This document shows positions 39,586 through 49,984 of a stretch of 64,000 bases of DNA, in pieces (position 1 is the first letter of the stretch; every line of letters starts with the position of its first letter). The notes under the pieces are model-generated. The model ran no database searches, was not told the DNA's origin, and saw only the letters and a list, made by a program, of their open reading frames with translations. The stretch comes from Symbiodinium sp. CCMP2592 (taxonomy: Eukaryota; Sar; Dinophyceae; Suessiales; Symbiodiniaceae). The stretch lies in the NCBI GenBank assembly GCA_905221615.1, contig CAJNDT010004513.1, positions 480,001 to 544,000 on the forward strand, given 5' to 3'. A program made the translations under genes and the position numbers.

Positions 39586-39925
39586 GGTTCGACAGGGCCT
39601 CTGGACACAGCAGCAGGGGCCGGTAGGCTGATACTAGGCAGTAGCTTGAGCCTGCAAGTATCGGCAGGAGCGCTGAGAAGGGACGGCTGGTCCTGGCTGT
39701 TGCTCCATGTGCAGGGTAGCAGTACCAGCTGAGGCTCGCACCTCTCAGGCCAGGGCAAGTCGGCCACGGGCGGAGATTTGGTCCCAGCGGCTTGCGGATG
39801 GGGTGGATTAGGATTGGGAGAGAGAAGGCAGGCCAGGAGGAGAAGGTGTGCAAGTACCATCCTGCAGCCTACTTCTACACTCACACACACACACACGGAC
39901 AGTCTTCGTTCGAGCCCAGATGCTT

Positions 39926-40064
39926 AGCCGTAGCAGTAGCAGTAGCAGTAGCAGTAGCAGTAGCAGTAGCAGTAGCAGTAGCAGCAGCAGCAGCAGCAGC
40001 AGTAGCAGTAGCAGTAGCAGTAGCAGTAGCAGTAGCAGTAGCAGTAGCAGTAGTCAGTAGTCAG
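39926..40064. repeat. TAGCAG microsatellite at the 5' end of element 2
   Basis: Nearly perfect (AGTAGC)n with an inner (AGC)n segment on the plus strand, starting directly after the element's first unique bases. Poly-Ser and Ala/Val frames here are artefacts. Confidence 0.95.
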
Positions 40065-40390
40065 TAGCATCAGGAGTAGCAGGAGTAGCAGGAGTAGCAG
40101 GAGTAGCAGGAGTAGCAGGAGTAGCAGGAGTAGCAGGAGGAGTAGGAGTAGGAGAAGGAGTAAGAGTAGGAGTAGAAGTAGGATTTGGAGTAGGAGCAGG
40201 AGCAGGAGCAGCAGCAGGAGCAGGACAAGGAGCAGGAGTAGGAGTAGGGGAGGTGGGGGTTGGGGTAGGGGTAGGGGTAGGGGTAGCGCTAGGGGAGGGG
40301 TAGGTGTAGGGGTAGGGGTGGGAGAAGGAGGAGGAGTCGGAGCAGGAGTAGGGGTAGGGTTAAGAGTAGGAGTAGCGCCAGGCGGTTGGT
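40065..40390. repeat. AGGAGTAGC minisatellite grading into GGGGTA repeats
   Basis: (AGGAGTAGC)n at 40,075-40,140, then AGGAGTAGG variants, then GGGGTAGGGGTAGGGGTA at about 40,262-40,288 and similar G4-tracts to 40,330. The GGGGTA block meets the classic four-tract G-quadruplex pattern on the plus strand. A T13 run follows at about 40,400. Confidence 0.85.
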
Positions 40391-41365
40391 GTTTTCTGTT
40401 TTTTTTTTTTTCAACCGGTTTTCGTGATTCTTCCGTGGTTCTGATGGTTATTAGGGGGTGGGGGGGATGCTAACGTTCAAACAGACACAAACCATTCAGA
40501 GCCTCAGCAAAAGCCATTGAAAGGCCCTGTGATGTTGACGTTCGGTTCAGACAGATGCAAGCCATTCAGAGCTTCAGTCATGCAAAGCCATTGACAAGCC
40601 CTAAACCCCCGTGTTCGGGTGCTCCGCTTTGCCATGGACTCCTGGCCTTGATCTCCACTTTGCTGTCCTCGTTGCTACTTTTCTAGCTCTTCGCTCTGAG
40701 CTGGCAGACCTGCCTCCTCGGCTGGGTGTTTTTTTTACTTTTCCCTTCCAAGAAATCCTCGAGTTTTTCCTGGTTAACTGGTACTTGGCAATGCTTCTAC
40801 GTAGTCTCAGAAACCTCGTCGTAGACTATCGACTAAGTATGCTATCTTGTCTCTATCCTCAATACAACGAGGTCGTGAGTGCGCATCTTCCGGATGGCTC
40901 TGCAGAAGCTCTGGCTTTCATGTTTCACACCCTCAATCCTATTAATCGAATCGATCCTTCTTCTGTGCATTCAGTGTCTGTGCATGCTGCGGCTGAACAA
41001 TGCAGGAGTAGGACTCCGCCCCATTCAACAGTGGGTTTTTCGCAAGTCTTGGGACGGGAAAACTCCCGGCTTGCTTCTGAAAGCAGTGCTGAAAGCACTG
41101 AAGCTGTGACACACACAGCGGCAAAGAAGAAGCATCTGCCACTTTTCATGGGCTTTACAGTCGTGGTCCCATTATCAACAGAGCAAAGACCACCACTACA
41201 TACTAAGATGCCAAGAACGAACCCCGAAACCACAAGTTTAAGCCTCGCGACTAGTTGCCGGAATTCCTGCTTTTTGCACGCTTTGCAAAATTACGCTCAT
41301 CCTCTAGGTGGGGCGACATGTGCGTCATAAAACGCCAAGGCGCCTCAGGGCACGCTAGCCCTGGA
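40391..41365 (+). other. Mostly unique DNA with a doubtful 239-codon frame
   Basis: A plus-strand frame from GTG 40,611 to 41,330 is uninterrupted and moderately hydrophobic (LHFAVLVATFLALRSELADL). It lacks an ATG at its start and shows no recognised domain. A direct repeat of about 30 bp (gttca...ccattcagagc...) occurs at 40,476-40,510 and 40,547-40,580. Confidence 0.2.
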
Positions 41366-41450
41366 GGCAGCAGCAGTAGCAGTAGCAGTAGTAGCAGCAG
41401 CAGCAGTAGTAGTACTAGTAGTACTGTAGTACCAGTAGTACTAGTAGAAG
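41366..41450. repeat. AGC/AGT/ACTAGT microsatellite
   Basis: (AGCAGT)n turning into (AGTACT)n. A 45-bp tag resembling the one at 12,661 follows (minus-strand reading). Confidence 0.9.
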
Positions 41451-41548
41451 TTTTGCCTCTTGCATGGCTGAGGGTTCGCGAAGCAAGGTTACAGGTGACA
41501 AACAAGTGAATTCGTGGCTGTTGGAGTTGTTATTCACTCTCAGCCTTT

Positions 41549-41549
41549 C

Positions 41550-41592
<43 letters not shown>

Positions 41593-41664
41593 TAGTGGTT
41601 GTTGTTGTTGTCGTAGTAGCAGCAGCAGTAGTAGTAGCAGAGCAGTAGCAGTAGCAGTAGTAGT

Positions 41665-41709
<45 letters not shown>

Positions 41710-41830
41710 CAGTAGCCGTAGTAGTACGAGTACGAGTACGAGCAAGAGCAGGAGCACGAGCATGAATACGCGCGGGTTCGCGTACGCGTATGCGTACGAG
41801 CACGAGCACGAGTAGCAGCACGAGTAGGAC
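41549..41830. repeat. (TAG)n array grading into GTACGA/GAGCAC hexamers
   Basis: Long (TAG)n with TGG and AGC interruptions to 41,718, then degenerate ACGAGT/GAGCAC hexamers to about 41,830. Confidence 0.95.
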
Positions 41831-42048
41831 GAGGCACGCTCAGCCAGCTCCGCGGGGCTCTATGAGAGCAACGACGACTGGACATGCATTCGGCGAATTC
41901 TGACGACCAAGCCATTGAACAGCACAGGCCTCTCTTTCCAAAACACAGAAACACAAGTTAGGGCCACGACGACAATTAGGCCTGCATTGTTCACAACTTC
42001 ACAAAACCCTATAGACCCCGGTACAACGCTCACGGTCAGCATCCCGCA

Positions 42049-42049
42049 T

Positions 42050-42110
<61 letters not shown>
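42049..42110. repeat. (TAG)n microsatellite
   Basis: About 20 uninterrupted AGT/TAG units, followed by ACGTAGT and CGTCGT variants to 42,180. Confidence 0.95.
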
Positions 42111-42111
<1 letters not shown>

Positions 42112-42540
42112 CGTAGTAGTACGTAGTCGTCATCGTCGTCGTCTGAATTCTGATAGTAGTCGTCGTCGTCCTCATAGTATGTTAGGCTTCAACGTATCAG
42201 TTGCAGGAGTAACAGCCCTGGCGCTGCCAAGCGACATTGGAACCGGCTGTCAGCTGAGAGCTGGCTTTGGATTGCCCGGCCTGTCATAGTGGAATGTCGT
42301 AGAACCAGACATCCCAAGTTCCGGGACTACTCACATGCAATCCCTGCATTACTGCTTTGATGTGCACAATAGCTGAGGTAATCATGCTAATAATAATGGA
42401 GATGATGATCACGGTGCCATTTTTGCGTTGACCGACAGTCTTCAATATGTTGGTTTGGTTTACGTGAATTCGTGCAACTTCAGGCTTTGAGGGTTTTAGG
42501 AGGTCTCGGTGCAATCCAGGCGAGGTATGTGTTACGAGGT

Positions 42541-42562
42541 CTCTCTCTCTCTCTCTCTCTCT
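42541..42562 (-). repeat. (GA)n tail
   Basis: Eleven CT units on the plus strand, GA on the element strand, just 3' of element 3. LINEs often end in such simple-sequence tails. Confidence 0.7.
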
Positions 42563-42621
42563 CACAGTCGCGCAGAGCAAGTCCACAAGTGAGACTACTC
42601 GTCAGCAGCCCTTTCAGCTGT

Positions 42622-43673
42622 TTAACGCAAAACTTCTAACTGAGCCCAGGATCTACGGTTTTGAGCTAACGGCTGTAGGGTCCTCCAAAGGTCAGTATTA
42701 CCAAAAAATCTGGAATGGGCAGCAGCCACCTCTCTTTCTGTAGGATGGTGATAGATATCATGGTGTATTTGGTAGGGGCGGGGAATAGGGGAGTTCGAGG
42801 AGAGTATTTGGTAGCGTTGGTACGCTTGTGTCATGGTCAATTCGGCCCAATGTATACGAGGGTGGCCTGGTCTTTTCCTATGGAGGCGTCTGTAGGCATG
42901 TGCTGTTTGGTAGGTGGAGATATGTTCAATTGAGTCTTCGTGTCTGAGGATATGCCCGAGATAAGAGATCCGGGATGATATGATATTCTGCGACGGGGAA
43001 AGGAGTTTGGGGGCGTACTCGTAGGCAAGTTGGGATAGATATTCGTTGGAGCATTCTGCCTCCGATGGTTCCAAGACTTTATGATAAAAGGAATTTTTGA
43101 TGTTGAAGATCTAAGGACCTTGTAGTGTAGCTTGTTCAGTTTAGTGAGGTCAGGTTGCAAATACATCTGTGATTCCGAGCCATACAGAAGGATAGCCAAC
43201 ACGATCTGGGAATGAACTAGCAGCTTTCGCTTAATGGTTATGGAGGGGTGCCTAAAGAAATCATGTAGACATTTGGCCGCGTGCGAGGCCTGCGCGTATC
43301 GCTTTTTGGCGTCCGCTTTGGCGGCTGAATTATGGGTGAGGACAGCTCCTAAGTAATCGGCGTGGGGTTTAGGATCAATGCGGAGTTCTTGGGGTAGTTG
43401 TGGGTTGCTTCTCATACAACAGAAGTCACATCGGCATGGGTGGGTTGTGGTATCCGTTAGATATACGGGCAGATCAGTGTTGATGCAGAGAAGCTGGCAC
43501 TTCTCATGATTCAGGGACATGCCTCTTTTGTAAGAGTGGGACTGCAGCGTGTGCAGAAAACGGTGTAGGGACAATCTCGTGCGAGATAATAAAACTGTAT
43601 CGTCGGCGTACTCTATATCTGTAAGTCGAAAATCCGTAGTAAGTACTGAAGGTCTAGGGCCATACTCTGCCAC
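42622..43673 (-). pseudogene. RT palm C-terminus and thumb of element 3
   Basis: Follows the TAA at 43,674 in the same frame. The RT active site IEYADDTVLL is at about 43,599-43,610, then GMSLNHEKCQLL and HADYLGAVLTHN. Near 43,110 the coding changes frame. The distal part (VLEPSEAECSNEYLSQLAYE, then ISYLGHILRHEDSIEHISTY) ends at 42,622. The motif pattern (K-x-x-Y-L-G, then R-x-x-Y-L-G-H-I-x-R) is the usual RT thumb and C-terminal section of this LINE type. One indel explains the break. Confidence 0.85.
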
Positions 43674-46619
43674 TTACGCTGCGTACGTATCATGAAAAAG
43701 CACTGAGAGGGTAATGATAAACAAATACGGCGATAAAGGGCATCCCTGACGGATGCCCTGGGCGAAGGCTTGCGGGCGGGACGTATAGCCCGAGTCCTGC
43801 ACGCGAAAATGGCAGTCTTTGTAAATTGACAATACCGGATTAACAAATGTGTCGGGGAGACCTACTCGCTGCAGCGCGTTGCGCAACGCTGAGTGGGAGA
43901 CTGAGTCAAAGGCTTGTGACCAATCCAGGAACAGAGCATAAAAGGATTCCTGGTGTCTTTCATGTAATTCCAGCAAACGTCGAAGGACGAATAAAGGCGT
44001 AGAAGTGGATTTGCCGGTTCTAAAACCGAACTGAACCGGCGAGATACGGTCATCAATAGCCGTTTTTAATGTGTCATGGATCAGACAAGCATACAACTTG
44101 TAAACCGTATTGATCAATGAGATGGGGCGGTAGCTTGTAGGGAGAGTGGGGTCTTTCTTTTTACCTTTAAATATCATCACTATGTCCGCGACCTTCCAGG
44201 ATTTAGGCGAGATTGCCTGCGTAAAAGTTTTGTTAAAGTGCGCCAGTAGCGCAACATGAACCGATCTGGGCGCGAACTTCCAAATTTCCGCCGGCAATTG
44301 ATCGGGGCCAGGGGCTTTGCGATTTTTGAGGCGCGCCAGCGCTCTTAATAATTCGGGTTCCGTAAATGGACTGGTGTCAATAGGAGCAGGGGGAAAAATA
44401 GGGTCGGAAGGGAGTTCCGGGAGGTTTCTATGATTCCAGACTTTAGTGGCTAAATGGCTAGCCATGACATCGGGCTTAGCGGCTTTGGTGGACATCTGGC
44501 CATTAGGTTTGCGAATTCCTTGAGTTCTCGGTGTGTAATCCTTACGGAGAAATTTTAGAGTGGACCATTGCTTTGAAGGGGGTCCTTTAGAGTCTTGGAG
44601 CAGGTTATTGCAAAGATGTTGTTTTTTGTCTTTCCGGGCACGTCGTTTGATGGCTTTTCGGAGTTTTTGCAAAGCTTCGTGGTCATCTGGGGGGGTCGAG
44701 GAAATGCGATCGATAAGTCTTTTAGTTGGTTCCGAGAGGTATTCTTTATGGTAGGTGCGTTCCTGTCTAGTGCGGGGCGCTATCTTCAGCGCGGCTTCTT
44801 GGAGCGCTGTGGCTTGTTCTTCTACGGAGAGCTTCTCAAATAGGGGTAGGGTGGAAAGACGTATGGTGTCACTCAAGGGTTGTCGAGGAGGGCAGGAATG
44901 CCTCCCGATTGTGGAGAAAGAAGTAACTCCTTGCTTGGCCAAAGTGTCGGCGCGTTCGTTTCCGTCGTGGCCCGAATGGCCTTTAATTTTTAGTAGCGAA
45001 ACGGGGATGCTGGATAAAAGGCGGTCCAGGAGGATGCGTAGTTTGGTTAAGAGTTGAAGGTGCTGCGTGGGTATGGAGAGGCCATGGAGGAAATCTTAAG
45101 CTAGCTGGGAATCGGTATAAACGTTAAGAGCGCAAATCGAAAGATGGGTTTTGTGTCTGGCGACGTAATCCAGTGCCTCTAAAAGGGCCTGGAGTTCGGC
45201 GGTATTGTTAGAGCCCACGACTTGGAGCTCTAAGTTGTGTCCCACTGGGCCCCATGAGTCCGTCCAGGTATTGTTGTGACGGATTGTGAAGCCCCATCCG
45301 GCGGGGTTGCCTACTCGAACATTGTATTGATCAGGGCAAGCACCGTCTGTGTATAGGCAGGGTGCGTTCAACACAGGGGCAGTGCCTAAGAAGCGGACTG
45401 GCTGTTGCGTTACTTGCGCGAATGCTTCCGCGAATTCTCGTTTAAATTTGAGTTGGTCGTCTTCAGTTCTTGGAGGCGTGATTTTAGGCGGCGGAGGTTT
45501 AGGGGGTTTTTGAAACTTGTCGAAGGTGATCGTGAATGAAAGTGGGTAGTGGCGATGAAACCACGGTAGTTTCCAACTGGTCTTGGTGGCCGCGGCTTTG
45601 ATGTTGTGCAGTGACGTCATGGACGCCAGCACATGATCAAGGCATGAGAAATCTGTATTTTCGGGCTGTGTGGGAGATGCCTCCGGAGAGGACGCGATTT
45701 CCCTATATGAGACAATCTGGGAAGCCGGTCGCGTGTGAAAGGATGATGCGATCAAGTAATCATTATGTACCAAAAAGTCCAGCAACTTAAAATAATTGGT
45801 GGTGTACGTGTCGTCCGCAGGGGCGTCACATAAGAAGACTGCTTTACCGATATGTGCCGAAAATTCTTCCAATTCCGTCGGGATGATTCTTGCGTTAAGG
45901 TCTCCCATATAGAGAATCAAGGAAGGGCGAGAAAGGTTCCGATGGATTTCTTGGAGCTCGTCCCAAAATTTATCTTTTCGGGCTTCATCCGCTTGGGGGT
46001 CCGATAGCTGACTAGGCGCATATAGCGTTACTAAATGAGTCAGAACCGGTTGCGTGCGTAGAGTCAAGACCGCTATGCGGCCCGAATAGGGGAGAAAATC
46101 TGATACCAGTGGTAGGCGGTGGGCGGGGATGTAAAAGCCCACCCCTGCCATGTGTTCTGTGGGCGTGCCGGAGAGGAGGAGTTTACCTCCACCAATTTTA
46201 CGTTCGTCTGAGGAAGTTGATTTCGTCTCCTGCAATGCCAGGATATCAATTTTACGCTGACGAGCGAAGCCCGCAAGGGCTTCCTGTTTCCCATGTCCAA
46301 TCAGTGTTTCAATGTTGAAAGTACAGACGTGCAGTCTGTTGCGTTCCGGGCGCCATCCTAGAAGGCGCGTAGGCAAGTCTAACAGCGAAGGCTGCACATA
46401 AGATCTAAATAGGTGAGCGCGGGATCCTATAGTTTGCGCTGTGTTCCCTCTGCCATAGGCTCTTTCGAGTTGGGCAGGGCTATTCGTTACCCTTTTCGGA
46501 GGGAGCCTGGGAAGGACTAGGGTAAATTTTCCATCCTCCAGCGCGTCACGGACCCATTGTCTATAATCCCGTCTGGAGCTAGAGCGGCTGACGTTGTACT
46601 TAGACTGTCGCGCAAGCAT
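43674..46619 (-). pseudogene. Endonuclease, RNase H and RT fingers/palm of element 3
   Basis: One frame from 46,619 to 43,674, interrupted by TAA at 45,096-45,098. Endonuclease: VCTFNIETLIGHGKQEAL, ILALQETKS, LVTLYAPSQ, LILYMGDLNARI, SCLDHVLAS and FHRHYPL. RNase H follows: CLYTDGACPDQYNV, GSNNTAELQALLEALDYV, NVYTDSQLA, then beyond the stop IKGHSGHDGNERADTLAKQG. All four catalytic acidic positions (D, E, D, D) are present, and the stop replaces a codon directly after TDSQLA. RT then begins: LKNRKAPGPDQLPAEIWKF, PTSYRPISLINTVYKLYACL, LFLDWSQAFDSVSHSAL and FAQGIRQGCPLSPYLFIITL. RNase H lying before rather than after RT is unusual for LINEs. Confidence 0.9.
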
Positions 46620-46631
46620 CGCTGTCGTGGC

Positions 46632-47066
46632 CTAAGGCATTTGATGCTTTCGTGTTCCCTCCGACGCACAGCGAGATTCGTGACCACTAGCCATTGCTAG
46701 AGTGTGGCGGTTGGCGCCATTATGTAAACTAAAGAAGTTACGAAGTAATTGTTTGGGGCGGCCGTGGTCCCCCGGCGTGCCTCTGGCGGCTCTCGCAGCA
46801 CAAATGTGACCGTAGAGATTGCGTGCTTTAGTCCCATAATAGACGGAATAGTGGCGGGTGCCACGTCTAAAGAACCACAAAGAGAGGTGGGCACTGCAGT
46901 AATGGTATTTATGCACTGCCATTCCATTCTTGAGACAGATCGGCATCGAGTGAAAAATTTCAGGACAGTACGAAAACTCTCTGTCAACTAGCGAACAGTT
47001 GCAAAGTCTACACCAATGGTTTCCCCTCAAAGCATGCAGAAAGCGGTTGCGATTTTTTCTCGACAC
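46632..47066 (-). pseudogene. Cys-rich N-terminal extension of element 3 ORF2
   Basis: Same frame as ORF2, separated by a TAG at 46,632. Cys residues are grouped (NHWCRLCNCSLVDREFSYC; then single Cys in FHSMPICLKNG and HKYHYCSAH), consistent with a zinc-binding module. The function is unknown. It may be the true start of ORF2 or the tail of ORF1. Confidence 0.45.
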
Positions 47067-48405
47067 AAACCAAAAGTCCGTTGCGGCGTCCGTTGCAGCG
47101 TCTTGACGGCCCTTGGCAAAACAAGACGAACTAAAGGAAGACCCTGGCCTCTCAGAACCCTGAACCTGAACGGCAAAGGGGAACCGAGGGCAAACAGGAA
47201 GAAAAGGCTGGCACAGAGGGGGCGGGCCCCCGAGTTCGATCGTGGGCTTCTCTGGCCCTGTAAGGAAAGAGCATTGCTCTTATTATTGGCAATCGGTGCT
47301 TTCCCCAAAGGGATATAGGCAATCAGTGTCTTATTGGCAATCTGTTGCTCCCGGTGGGAGCTAATGGTAATCCTGGCGCTCTCCAAGAGCAACATGAGTG
47401 AGTGAGTGAGTGAGTGAGTGTCGACCGGCACTTACGATGCGGCCTACCTCCCACGTCCCTCTCAACATCTCGGGGGCTCCGCAAGCGTCATCGCCTCCCT
47501 CCGTCCCAGAGTTCAAGTGGGGGAGAAACTAGCTAGTGCAGACAGGTCACGGTGTAGAATACTAAGATACATGTTTCAACCCAAGAATCGGAGAGGCATA
47601 GTCCTTGATCAGGGATAAAGCAGGCAGGAGGCCAAGCCAGACGTCACCAACCGATAATACTTATGCTTGTATGTGCCAAAGAACACACCAAGTAACCGGC
47701 AGCAGACGCAAAGAGTTGCAAGGGGGCGAACCGTGCGGCCAGTGCCGAGGGAGCGAGGCTCCATGCACAGAGGGCACACACAAGGCGACCCAAAGGCGTG
47801 CGCCATGTGCAGAGGGAACACTGTTCCAGCACCGAGGGCGAGCACGCCAACAATCAGGTACAGTAAATGAACATGCACACCACCGCGGCAATGAACAGCA
47901 CAGAGGCGCAGCCCTGGAACAAGGCCGATAACAAAGGTAGCAATCCAGGGAGCTGCTAATGCATATGATGAGCGTGGAATACCTCACATATACACTGGAT
48001 GTCCTCAGGCCCATGATGGGTGGAGACGTCGGCATCGTCGGATCAGTTGCAACAACAGTTGAGCCAGAATACTAGAGGGCACTGTCGCCCTAGCACAAGG
48101 GAGGGGGGGAAAGGGGGTGCTCATCGGGCAAGAGCCCTTAGTGCCGCCGCCCGGGGTCCACACCATTCCAAAAGAAACCCCCGCCCCAAAGAGAGTGCTA
48201 GGCCCGGGGGTCCAAGAGCAACATAAAGGCAATCTGCCGAAAATCGCTGCTTTGAGGACGTGGGGTATGCCTTAAAGGGTCGAGGAAAAAAAGGTGTTTG
48301 AGAGTTCGGGTGGCTTTGGGCCTGTTGGAAGTACACGTTGATAAGCTTCAAGTAGGTCTGTGGAGGTCTCCGTGGACTGCTGAAAAAAGGGCCCTGGGCC
48401 GATGG
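47067..48405. other. Spacer between probable ORF1 and ORF2 of element 3
   Basis: No convincing gene. (GAGT)n at 47,395-47,420. Between 47,260 and 47,345 'ggcaatc' recurs around TTGGCAATC-type phrases, and 'agagcaaca' occurs at about 47,386 and 48,217. A 19-bp phrase starting GGGGCTCCGCAAGCG (47,473) recurs at 56,709. Confidence 0.4.
47395..47420. repeat. (GAGT)n microsatellite
   Basis: Six GAGT units. Confidence 0.9.
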
Positions 48406-49972
48406 TCAGTAGACCGAAACAACTTGTACCCAAGAGTATCTAGTGTCCTTGTGCTGGTGCTGAAACATAGCCCATGCTGTGCGCCATGCTAGCAGGTGCG
48501 CACCCCCTTCTGCCAATGCTAGCATCAAGGTTTCCATGATGTTGCCTTTGTTGACATGGGCCCTCCATTGGACCGCCTGTACCTCCTGTGTGCTGATCTG
48601 CATTAGAGGCAATATGTATTCAAGCAGTTTCACTAGCTGGTCGTTGGGGGCCTGGAGTTGGGACTTCTTGGTGTTTCGGAGGACTCCATAAATCGCAGCT
48701 ATCTGCCAGAAGACAGCGTCGAAATACAATGAACCAAATCCTGCCGAAGTTCCCACACCCTTATTGTCAAAAGGAGGGGTAGCTTGGATGCAGGCTTTGA
48801 GGGTGGGGTCGTTGTCTAGATACCATACGAATTCCTCAGCAAGGGTCTGAAAAAGGTCTGCGGTAGTGCGCTTCCATGCTCCTTGCATTAGCCATTCTAG
48901 AACGGGCTGAGTCCACGCTAGGTCTGGGGGATTTTCCTGTTCCTGCTTGGCCTGTTCATATGCTAGCCAGAGGGAAAAAGCAATCATCCTATCCCAGGGG
49001 AGCATAGGGGAATGGGAGACATCTACGATACGCGCCCAATCTCCCAAGTTGTAGTGCGCCGTTAGGTCTGCAAATTGTTTGGTCCACACTTCCTTAAAGT
49101 ACTGCGCAAACCAGGATGCAGTGTAAAAGGTGGCCTGGAGAACTGGTTCGTACAACGGGCCCCACATATTAACGATGTGTTCCTCCGTAAGGGCCCAGCT
49201 AGGGTTAGTCCAAGGAAGTCGTGTTGGATCAGGGCTGTCAGGTCTGCTTCAAAAATACTTACCACCCAGTAGGCGGCATGTTGCTGGGGCGAGAAAGAAC
49301 TAAAGGTCGCACCATCATAGGTTTCTTTCATTGCTGTGATGAATTTGGTGGTGACCTCAGGGGCTTGCATAATGGGGTCAAGATCAAACAATATGCGATC
49401 TAGCTGCAATACCATGCACTTTGTTGCTGTGGGGAGAGAGGTCCAGAAATCTTGGGCCTGTTTGGAGGACCAATACTTACGGTGTTCCTGACAAAAGCTA
49501 CAGTTCTGTGCAAAACCCAGGGGTTTATCACAGAGTTGCTGATCGTTGGTGGTACAGGGACATATGAGGGTCTTCCAGGGAACCGTGTCTTTCCACATGA
49601 AACCGGGGGGCACTGGGTGTTCCTTACACTTTGGGCAGTCAATGCAGTAACCCAGGGCACAGGAACAATGGTCGCAAATAAACCTTTGTTGTGGGGGGTC
49701 TGTTGCTGGTGGGAGCCTTTGCCCGAGCCTCCGAAAATTGGGCCTGTAGGTGTTCTAGAGGGGGCCCAGGAACCTGAACTCCAGGAACCCCAGCTATCAT
49801 TGTTATCCTGATCGTCGTCCTTCTTCCAGTTGGTTCTGGTATCATGGTCGCGTTCTTTCCATTGGCCCTTGGCCGGTCCTTTGTCTTTGGGTTTCTGGTA
49901 CTTAGCATAGTCAGACCATCCAGATTTCTGGGACCATCCTTGGTAAGATCGGTGGCTGCTGCCTTTGCCCAT
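48406..49972 (-). pseudogene. Probable LINE ORF1 (basic, Cys-rich), two frame breaks
   Basis: Starts at ATG 49,972, right after a C9 run on this strand. Three frames in succession give one coherent protein of roughly 520 aa. First comes a basic, Gly/Lys/Trp-rich start (MGKGSSHRSYQGWSQKSG; DYAKYQKPKDKGPAKGQW). After a -1 break near 49,690 there is a Cys cluster (CDHCSCALGYCIDCPKCKEH, then CPCTTNDQQLC and NCSFCQEH) and helical sequence (QQHAAYWVVSIFEADL). After a second -1 break near 49,235 it continues LTEEHIVNMWGPLYEPVLQA to the stop at 48,406. The basic start plus zinc cluster fits a nucleic-acid-binding ORF1 of the LINE just downstream. No named family is recognised. Confidence 0.5.
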
Positions 49973-49984
49973 CTGGGGGGGGGT

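Larger units (their letters stand above)
27717..39925 (-). mobile_element. 12-kb APE-type LINE with USP domain (element 2)
   Basis: All long minus-strand frames between two TAGCAG microsatellites belong to one element. In transcription order they are: three overlapping ORF1-like frames rich in Pro/Arg/Ser (39.6-37.3 kb), a second ORF1-like frame with an overlapping membrane ORF (37.3-36.2 kb), a Lys/Pro-rich segment (35.8-35.1 kb), endonuclease (to 32.9 kb), RT and zinc fingers (to about 29.8 kb), an ORF with a KWNN box, and a USP-like domain ending at 27,831. The 3' untranslated region is about 115 bp and ends against the microsatellite, with no poly(A) tail. Long intact frames suggest a young copy. 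Exact ends are inferred from where the microsatellites start. Confidence 0.75.
42541..47066 (-). mobile_element. APE-type LINE with internal RNase H (element 3)
   Basis: Minus-strand ORF2 with endonuclease, RNase H and RT in one frame. It carries three stop codons (TAG 46,632; TAA 45,096; TAA 43,674) and one frameshift (about 43,110). The 3' end is probably the (GA)n tail at 42,541-42,562, 60 nt after the last stop. The element is visibly AT-richer than the rest of the window and has different codon use from element 2. If the 48,406-49,972 gene is its ORF1, the element reaches to about 49,975. Confidence 0.75.

Noticed and set aside
40611-41330. 239-codon plus-strand frame as a confident gene
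   Set aside because: GTG start, no domain, and the frame reads partly from repeats; kept only as a doubtful note.
43674-47066. Reassigned stop codons (TAA/TAG read as sense)
   Set aside because: The element also has a frameshift, and the other genes in the window use TAA, TAG and TGA as normal ends, so mutation is simpler.
47225-47260. Possible tRNA T-arm (GTTCGATCGTG)
   Set aside because: No acceptor stem, anticodon arm or D-arm can be placed around it.
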